NCBI RefSeq assembly: GCF_905171775.1
Contig: NC_053490.1
Span: 155,254,469 to 155,318,468, forward strand
DNA: 64,000 bases
Source: Rana temporaria
Taxonomy: Eukaryota; Chordata; Amphibia; Anura; Ranidae
Direction: 5' to 3'
Part shown: positions 57,321 to 64,000 of the stretch, one piece after another
How positions within the stretch are numbered: position 1 is the stretch's first letter
Layout of the letters: every line of letters starts with the position of its first letter
Notes under the pieces: model-generated
Databases searched by the model: none
Told to the model about the DNA's origin: nothing
What the model saw: the letters and a program-made list of their open reading frames with translations, nothing else
Translations under genes and position numbers: made by a program

Positions 57321-57360
57321 ACCCCCGAGGAAGACCATTTTGGTCAAAACACATTGGAGC
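57321..57360 (+). ncRNA. Decayed hammerhead ribozyme, second
   Basis: CCGAGGA (57325-57331) replaces CUGANGA with U4 changed. Helix II is a perfect GACCA/TGGTC with a TTT loop. AAAACACATTG follows, where GAAAC-NN-GUH is expected. An AATAAATTAAATATC tail about 150 bp downstream resembles the other hammerhead repeats. Two core changes make it inactive. Confidence 0.5.
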
Positions 57361-58033
57361 GTTTTGGAAAATGCACCATTCATCATATCCATTCAAACTG
57401 GATGATATTGTTTTTATGTAAATTTGCACATGTCATATATACTTGAATGTTTAGTCCAATTCCGTTACTCTATTGTAGATGGGATATTTTATCTTTTCTA
57501 ATAAATTAAATATCTCTTCTTATGCCAATTTTGTGTTTATACTTATCTTGCTATTCTTTGGGTATCACAAAACCCCGGTGCTCCTCATCATTCCCCATTT
57601 CACTAGTGGATAGTGTTTTACACATTATTTGGGGTTGATACCTACGATTGGGATTTCTTGGCTGTATTTGGGGTACTTACTTACATATAGTAAAATAAAA
57701 AGTTAATAACCAAATCGATAATCTGACTAACTTTTCATTATTAATGATGCATTAAATATTAAATTATTTAATAAAAGAGAAAGTATATAAAAAAAAGGAA
57801 AACATATTTTTCTTTTAATTAAAATGAAATGAAATGAAGAGAAACATCCTAAAAAATGTATCCTAAAAAAATAAATAAAATATAAAAACATCAGCCGATA
57901 CTATTGTAGCCCTAAATAAACAAAAAATGCACAAAATCTTCACCAGGAATCATAATGGATATTAACCTTTTAACTTTTATTAATAAAACTATTTATGTCT
58001 CAGTTGACAACCATGCTGAATGGGACATAAGTC

Positions 58034-58348
58034 CTAAGGTTGTAGAGCTATTGGGTTTGAGGCATGAGATCTCTCTTCTGATATTAGTGCCCCTCCAATG
58101 TGGTGAGAAATGATCAATCGCCAAAAAAGTAGTGCCCATTTATTATGATATTTGGCATAGTGCTTAGAGACACTATGTCCTGGGAAACCTAATTTGATAT
58201 TTTTAATGTGTTCCTTAAGTGTAGTCTGTAGCTTTCTGATTGTCCTCCCTATGTACTGTTTGTCACAGGGACAGACAATCATAAAAACAACATTTTGCTT
58301 GCTTAGCATAGATAATATGTTGAAACTGAGTTTACCGGGATAAACCAA
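58034..58348 (-). pseudogene. Penelope-like element GIY-YIG endonuclease fragment
   Basis: The minus strand encodes VVFMIVCPCDKQYIGRT, the Penelope-type GIY-YIG core with its CPC strand. LKEHIKNIKLGFPGHSVSKH and YHNK follow, where the family has R/EHIxNI and HSVSxHF..HN. The C-terminal W-rich and catalytic E part is eroded (LISEERSHASNPIALQP). About 100 residues are open. The reverse transcriptase that should precede it upstream on the minus strand is not recognisable. Confidence 0.75.
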
Positions 58349-58399
58349 TTATTTGCAAATTTAAAAAAATATATATATTTTTAAATCCCTTGGCTATTA

Positions 58400-58634
58400 C
58401 AGGCATACCTCCACTTTTAAGTACACAATGGGGTTTATTTACTAAAGCTGGAGTGTGCAAAATCAGGCTGACTTCTGCATATAAATTAATGCGCTTCCAG
58501 GTTTTATTACCAGGCTTAATGTAACAAGCTGGGGTTAGAAGCTCATTGGTTTATATGCAGAAGTGAGCCGGATTTTGCACTTTCCAGCTTTATTAAATAA
58601 ACCCCATTGTGTACTTAAAAGTGGGGTATGCCTG
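58400..58634. mobile_element. Nested-palindrome MITE, 235 bp, TA target
   Basis: TA lies at 58398-58399 and 58635-58636. The termini CAGGCATACCTCCACTTTTA and its near complement continue into GTACACAATGGGGTTTATTT arms. Inside, the TTTACTAAAGCTGGA / TCCAGCTTTATTAAA pair belongs to the MITE family seen at 54312. So the arms total about 85 bp. Mariner-type target. Confidence 0.75.
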
Positions 58635-58639
58635 TACTG

Positions 58640-60390
58640 GATAGTTATAGTAGACACAGGCCCCCCCAATTTACTAAGATGAGCGAACATTTGGCTTGCT
58701 AATGAACAAACTCTACCCCATTATTTAAGTGGTGTGCACTATATAACTAAGTTCTAAACTATAATGTACAATACAATAACTTTGTTGTTGATATAAAAAA
58801 AATTGTCTGTTTTATCATTTTAAGGATAATAAAAAAGGCAACATGTGTCTGGACGTTCTTTCTCAATCATTTTGTGGTTGTTGCCAATTGAAATAAGTCC
58901 TTGAAGATAAAGCAACAACTGGGGTAATCTTTTTATTATCAAAACATATTTTTGGGATTGATAGGAATATTGGCATTAACTAGATTATGTTAATTACAGC
59001 CAGACTGTTTTCACACCAGGAGTTTTTCAGCTATCATGATTATTAGGTTTATGTTATGTTAGCCAAGCTGTTCTTCTTAATAGCATTACTTCTAAGTAAA
59101 ATTGTACTATCATGATTCCTGATTTTTCAGATTTATTTATGTTTATTAATTTGACTATTCAGATTTTAACATTAACTTTTATACTTTGTTTTTGCATAGT
59201 GTGTCTGTAAAGGTTTCTTTCTTAATTTTAATGTAGCTACATTTATTTTAAAAACGTTTTGATAATTTAAATAAGTGAATTTGCTCCAAAAAATTTAACA
59301 GTTTCCCCTGATACAAGTTGTCCTAACATTTATGTTTATAAGATATCATTTCATGTTTAATTGCCTGCATAATCTTAAATGACCACAAAAAAAATATGTA
59401 AATAATCACACGCCGAAAAATAAACATTCATAGCCCTGATAAAGATTGTTATAACAGTTATAATTAAAATATATAATTTTGTTTTTAATTGCCTGCAAAA
59501 CCTTAAATAACTACGAAAATAAATGTAAATAATTGCACATTGAAAAAAAGACATCCATAGCACTTTAAACTTTTGGAGGTGCTATCTCCCTCATCCATCT
59601 ACTTTGTCCAGAGCAATTCATATGTATCCCAATGAATTGTTTTACCTCTCCCCTTCTGAAGTATCTCTCAGAAGTATCTATTAATCACCTTCAGTCCCCA
59701 AGAGTTTTGTCAAACCAGAAAATTATGAACTCCACAGTCTAGTAAAGATAAATAACTCCTGATTTCAAAAATCTCAGGATGTCTGGAGATTTAATTAGAT
59801 AAGAGTTTTACTCACTGCAACATCACAGTAATGTGAAAATACAATGATCATGTGGTTATGTGAATAACTACTTCATGTAACTAACAATTATGTAATTCAC
59901 TTACCCTAAATCCATAGGAAGCAGTACATAGAATCCTAGCTATTTAAGTTTGTCCTAGGGAAAATTCGATTTAACAAGATGTGCCCACTGGGACATCTTG
60001 TTAGTAGTGGGTCCAGTCAGCTGTGGCTTTATGTATCAAAGTGCCTGAACAAAAGTATTGTTTGCATTGTCACACACAAACAAATACAATTTGATTTTAA
60101 CTTTCGTTTTTTTTAACAATAGATTTTTATTGAAAGTATTTACTTAACAGTACAGATTAAAATTGTCATATTAATCCTTAGTAACCAACCGAGTTACCTT
60201 GGTTCATAAGATTGTTCTTATAACAATACAGTTTTTGATTGTTAAACTTTCTAATGTTGTTAAATTGAATGATCATTTCCTAAATATTTGTCCATTTGTT
60301 TTTTGCAAGATAAATATATAAAACACAATAAAATAATAATTAAGTGAACAATTAGACAAATTAATTAATAAAATATTAATATACAGTGTC
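58640..60390. other. No gene recognised; 128-bp tandem duplication
   Basis: A segment starting TTGCCTGCA and containing CTTAAAT and AAATGTAAATAAT is duplicated with a 128-bp offset at about 59361 and 59489. The remainder is AT-rich unique sequence with no coding signal. Confidence 0.45.
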
Positions 60391-60439
60391 GTCAATAAAT
60401 AAAGTGCAAAAAAAAAAAAAAATCTGAAATGTCCATAAC

Positions 60440-61397
60440 AAGCACTATGGTCAATTCCTCTGTATATGCTCCAAGACCGTGCCTCTTAAGTGCAATGTGA
60501 TCCAAGATCTCAAATAAATTGGTGCTTCACCCAAAGTGATAATGTAATGCGCTCACCAGCCTCGGCCACCAAGCATGTATTATAGGAAACTCCTCGTTTC
60601 ATTGATTTCACCCATTCAGGAATCCCATCACAATTAATCAACCATATGTGGAAGAAACTGTATTCCAATCCAATATGCAATGGTATATAAACGTGACTAT
60701 ATAAACGCGGAGCATGGTTGTAACGGAACGTCCCACATTCCGCTTGAGTGCTTCCATCATATACTGCTTCCTATCAGTCTTTATATAGATATCAGATATT
60801 CCAGCTGCTCTCAAGCACACAACAAGACGATGATTGTTTGTCTGCTGAACATGGAGTGTTTAATAAAACCAAGAATACAACCTTATATACAGTTTAAAGA
60901 GGAGGTAACCAGAACATAAATTAACATGAGCTAATTAACTAATCATTTACCCAGACTAGGCGACTCATAGGTAGACGTCACGTCTCCTCACTCACCTGCT
61001 ATACAATACAATACCCATTATCATAAGTGTAAAAGCAGGACATCTTCACACAATAGCTGGGTCAATTAGCACAGAGAACAGACAGATGGCTGGAGGTGAT
61101 GGCATTAGCATCTAACAGTATGTGTCCCAATATTATGAATGAGTCACTCTTACAATTAACCCGTTGAGTTCAGAATCAACAAACAGTAAATAGTTCTTTA
61201 CAGATATCCTGGAATATATTGTGGATAATAATTACATAATAATCCCATCTCGGGTAGTCCAAGATATCATTTCTCAGTCACCCTATGCCCCTAGTGGACA
61301 TTAGATGGTTTTAGACATAAGAGGGTTCCGGGGATGTCCCGGGTGAGTCTGTCACAATGGTGTTGGAGCATATACAGAGGAATTGACCATAGTACTT
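60440..61397. repeat. Inverted repeat pair flanking the second solo LTR
   Basis: ACTATGGTCAATTCCTCTGT (about 60444) and ACAGAGGAATTGACCATAGT (about 61373) are perfect complements over about 30 bp. Once the 638-bp LTR is removed, the arms lie about 290 bp apart, so the host unit is a small foldback element. Confidence 0.7.
60719..61356 (-). mobile_element. Solo LTR, 638 bp, TSD ATGGT, related to 3275-4168
   Basis: ATGGT flanks the LTR at 60714-60718 and 61357-61361. The ends are TGTAACGG and GTCACA on the plus strand. Read on the minus strand, it begins TGTGACAGACTCACCC and soon gives GGCATAGGGTGACTGAGAAAT, identical over 21 bases to the first LTR; further similar blocks (GAGATGGGA) follow. 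On the minus strand, TATATAAGG and ATTAAA stand in LTR order. No internal genes remain. Confidence 0.82.
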
Positions 61398-61692
61398 ACC
61401 TGTAATGACTAAGCCCTAACATTTGCATGAAGCACATCTACCTCTTTGTTCCCTGCTTCATCTGTCAACCACTTGTCATATGAAGCTTCAATAAAAGGAT
61501 GTTTGAAAGTGCAGTCGTCCAGAACTATTTCTTCATGTTACACAGCATGCAAGCTTGGCTAGCACCTGACTAGTGTGTGTGGGGATTAACCATAGACTCA
61601 CTCACCTGGAGCAGCTTTTCTTGTTTCATGAGTGCTTGTTATGGACTTTTCAGATTTATTAATTTATTGTGCACTTTATTAATAAATGACGA
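61398..61692. other. No gene recognised
   Basis: Unique-looking sequence. It contains AATAAAAGG at about 61491 but no coding or terminal-repeat context. Confidence 0.3.
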
Positions 61693-61694
61693 TG

Positions 61695-62110
61695 GCCTGG
61701 ATTCACATACATCGGCGCATATTTATCTACGCTGGGTTTCCTCTGCGTAAGCCAGCGTAGGTGGAAGTGGGCGTGAGCCATGCTAATAAGGCGTGACCCC
61801 ATGCAAATGATGGGCCGAGTGCCATAAAAGGACTTAAAACGAACGGAGCATGCCCTGTCCCGTGGCCGCATCCCAGTGCGCATGCACAGAATCACGTCGA
61901 AACAACTGCCTAAGATACGTCAAATCACTGCCTATGACGTGAATGTAACCTACGCCCAGCCCTATTCATGTACTACGTAAATGACGTAAAATACGACGGC
62001 TGTGTTCCCTGGTCCACACCTTAGCATGAGTTGCGCCTCATATATGGGGAATAACTTTACGCCGGACGTACAACGTACGCAAACCGCGTATATTATGCCC
62101 CGGGCGCAAG
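61695..62110. repeat. Truncated GGCC(T/A)GGATTCACA-type MITE
   Basis: It starts GGCCTGGATTCACATACATC like the ends of 10405-11102 and 30952-31612. It is CpG-rich with ACGT motifs. The right terminus is missing, and the sequence becomes AT-rich after about 62110. Confidence 0.6.
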
Positions 62111-62873
62111 TACGTTCATGAAAATATTATCTTCTTACAATAGCACATTATATCACCCAACATTATGCAGAAAATAAATGCATTTTAGCTGGGATCTCTA
62201 ATAAAACTTTGCAAGTGTCGCTGCCAACAAAGCTGGGGCTAAGTTTTAAAATCAATAAGAAGGACGTCCTATGTGGACAGGAGCAATTGCCAGAACATTT
62301 CACAAAATTGATTTAGATTGAGAAATTATATTATATATTTTTTAATTACATTTTTATATTGTTTTCTGCTGTGAAATATGTCAACATAACCTCACAGAAC
62401 TATTGGTTTCATGAAAACTTGTGTGCGTGTGATTCCATTTTGTGCAAGCACAAGTCATTTACTGCCATTCAATATCAATGATTCCTCTACAGATTATTAA
62501 TCTTTGCTTTCCACAGTTGTACATCAAGCTTTTCTTCAACATTAAATAGTCAGTCTCACAGTTTAAGCCTTGTGGTTTCCCAGAGCCACATGCTGACTGT
62601 ACTTTTTGCACATACACAACCTTTATATTTAACCCATGTACGTTAACTAGACAGTACTGTAGCTATATGACTTAACCTGGACCTTGTCTCTCCGCTTGTC
62701 TTGATAAGTATTGACTGACAGACATCCTTTATTTGTTAGAGTTCTTGCTGTATTTTAGTTCTATATTCTATTTTTTGTCCCATTACATTAAAAAACATTT
62801 ATTTAGAATATAAAGAACTCATAAAAGTGCTTACATTGGTTATAACATTGCTGATTTTTTTTTTTTTTTTCAG
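62111..62873. other. No gene recognised upstream of candidate exon
   Basis: AT-rich sequence ending in a run of T (62855-62870) that forms a strong polypyrimidine tract before the CAG at 62871. Consistent with an intron. Confidence 0.35.
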
Positions 62874-63043
62874 ATTACAATGCAAACATTAAAAAAGATT
62901 CTCACCTTGCTAGTTTAAAGCCCTACAATGTTAAGTGTCCTATTGAGCTTTTACTGTTACCTGCCGTGCTTGATATCATATTCTGTGGAAAACATGATTA
63001 CCTCACACTTCAGCTCCAGAAAGAATTGCTTTATCCCTGCTGT
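62874..63043 (+). CDS. Candidate internal exon of an unrecognised host gene
   Basis: This 170-bp segment follows a T16 tract and CAG acceptor and ends TGCTGT|GTAAGT, a near-consensus donor. Frame 3 is open throughout (phase 1 in, phase 0 out) and gives 56 residues, including KPYNVKCPIELLLLPAVLDI, then HDYLTLQLQKELLYPCC. The other two frames have stops. The composition looks like real protein (leucine-rich helical, three Cys). I do not recognise the family. No neighbouring exon was found in the remaining 950 bp. It could be a decayed repeat by chance, but no repeat features surround it. Confidence 0.45.
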
Positions 63044-63700
63044 GTAAGTTTTGATTTCTAAACAATATTCATTAAAGCTCTTCTTATAAATATTTTACAT
63101 TTTAAATGCTTCAAATGTCTAAATAAATTGTATGTACACATCTATATATACATTGTAATAGAAATAGTCATTCTAAATACAGTTTGAACTTTAATGAATA
63201 CATAGAAATCTTATTTAAAAAAAAATAATATGTTGTTGTATCTTTTTAAATATGATAAATTACAAAGACCACAAAGTACGCATTTTGTGCAGTGCATTCA
63301 GTTGTGGATGGATGTGGGTGAGATGAATCACAAGATTAGCATAGCTTTCAAGGACATCATCAATGAGATTTCCTTAGATTCTCACTTCCTTTGGTTCTTG
63401 ATCCATTTTAATAATAATAAAAAAAATCTCATTGTAGGAGAACAAGTGTGGAATCCCAGTTCTTATAAGCAGACACGTAAGTACTATAAGTAAGACAAAA
63501 TGGGGCTCTGAAGGACAAGGACTAACACATGGGGAGGATGTGTGAGGAAGTATGGTGATTCATACAAACACTCCCAGCAATATAACCAGCTATTTCTAAT
63601 ATCTATAGGTGATGGTTGCTCAGGAACTGTACACTTGCTTAAGGCAATCATGGCATTACATGTTCCCATCTCTATCTTTCTACTACTACAGAACCATTGG
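63044..63700. other. No gene recognised downstream of candidate exon
   Basis: An 87-codon plus-strand frame at 63230-63493 has no domain I recognise and no clear splice sites. The region fits an intron. Confidence 0.3.
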
Positions 63701-63704
63701 GTTG

Positions 63705-63935
63705 ATTTACTAAAAGAAAATAGACTGTTCACTTAGTGAAGGTGGTGAAATTTCACTTTGCAAAGAAATCTCATGTGTACAAAATTTGAAAAACAGAATT
63801 ATTGCTTGACATTATTGAATGCTGAAAGTCAACAGAGCTTTACCTAATTTTCTAATCTCTAGGGAAAACCCGCTTGCAAAGTGCAACTTTGCTTGCATTG
63901 TGAATAGTCTAGTTGCCTTTAGTAAAAAAAAAACA
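63705..63935. repeat. MITE with GGTTGATTTACTAAAAG-type termini
   Basis: TTGATTTACTAAAAGAAAATAGACTG at the left is mirrored by GAATAGTCTAGTTGCCTTTAGTAAA at the right. The interior CACTTTGCAAAG / CTTGCAAAGTGC pairs. About 230 bp, non-coding. Confidence 0.7.
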
Positions 63936-64000
63936 TTGACACTTCAATTTACTATAGTTAGTGCTTTGAACAGCAGGTATTTCTGTTCTAGTGCTTTCTG

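Noticed and set aside
63230..63493. 87-codon frame downstream of the candidate exon
   Set aside because: No splice sites, no recognisable domain, and the end runs into AATAATAAT sequence.

Overview
The window is eukaryotic, AT-rich and almost wholly made of transposable elements. The makeup suggests an amphibian, most likely a true frog (Ranidae). It has many copies of TTAA-bounded repeats of about 1 kb that begin CCACTTCCATACC, which I associate with ranid genomes. It also holds DIRS, PIF/Harbinger, Penelope-like, CR1, L2 and L1 elements side by side. I see no bacterial-style genes, no rRNA or tRNA gene and no CRISPR. The species assignment is inference.

Layout. 146-503 is a tRNA-derived SINE. 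504-6732 is a decayed DIRS-type tyrosine-recombinase retrotransposon on the minus strand, broken by an 894-bp solo LTR at 3275-4168. 8000-8790 is a hAT transposase relic, followed by a Harbinger MITE. 9880-12960 is a CR1-like LINE relic split by several MITEs. 13207-21547 is the best preserved unit: an 8.3-kb PIF/Harbinger transposon with a TTA target duplication and three genes whose predicted exons join without frameshift or stop. These are a DDE transposase, a MADF protein, and a divergently transcribed Myb/SANT-like protein with an acidic repeat tract. 22526-23363 is a TTAA repeat. 23709-30660 is a field of AATAG-rich foldback DNA interrupted by an L2 LINE. That LINE is itself interrupted by a Harbinger MITE and by a 2.3-kb element that carries a well-formed hammerhead ribozyme. 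30762-32837 is a truncated L1 with two nested MITEs. 33600-43900 is a mosaic of TTAA repeats, foldbacks and MITEs plus a Penelope-like relic. 44644-49182 holds TTAA MITEs and a second L1 fragment. 53518-54022 is a Tigger-like MITE. 55770-58634 is a Harbinger MITE, two decayed hammerhead-bearing repeats and a Penelope GIY-YIG endonuclease relic. 60719-61356 is a second solo LTR related to the first.

The only candidate host coding sequence is one open, splice-site-bounded segment at 62874-63043, of unrecognised family. The remainder would then be intronic or intergenic.

Functionally, the Harbinger unit looks self-sufficient: transposase plus two putative DNA-binding partners. Several short elements nearby share its ends (8792-9293, 55770-56008) and could be its non-autonomous dependants. 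The recurring hammerhead-like motifs and the GIY-YIG relics point to repeated colonisation by Penelope-like retroelements.
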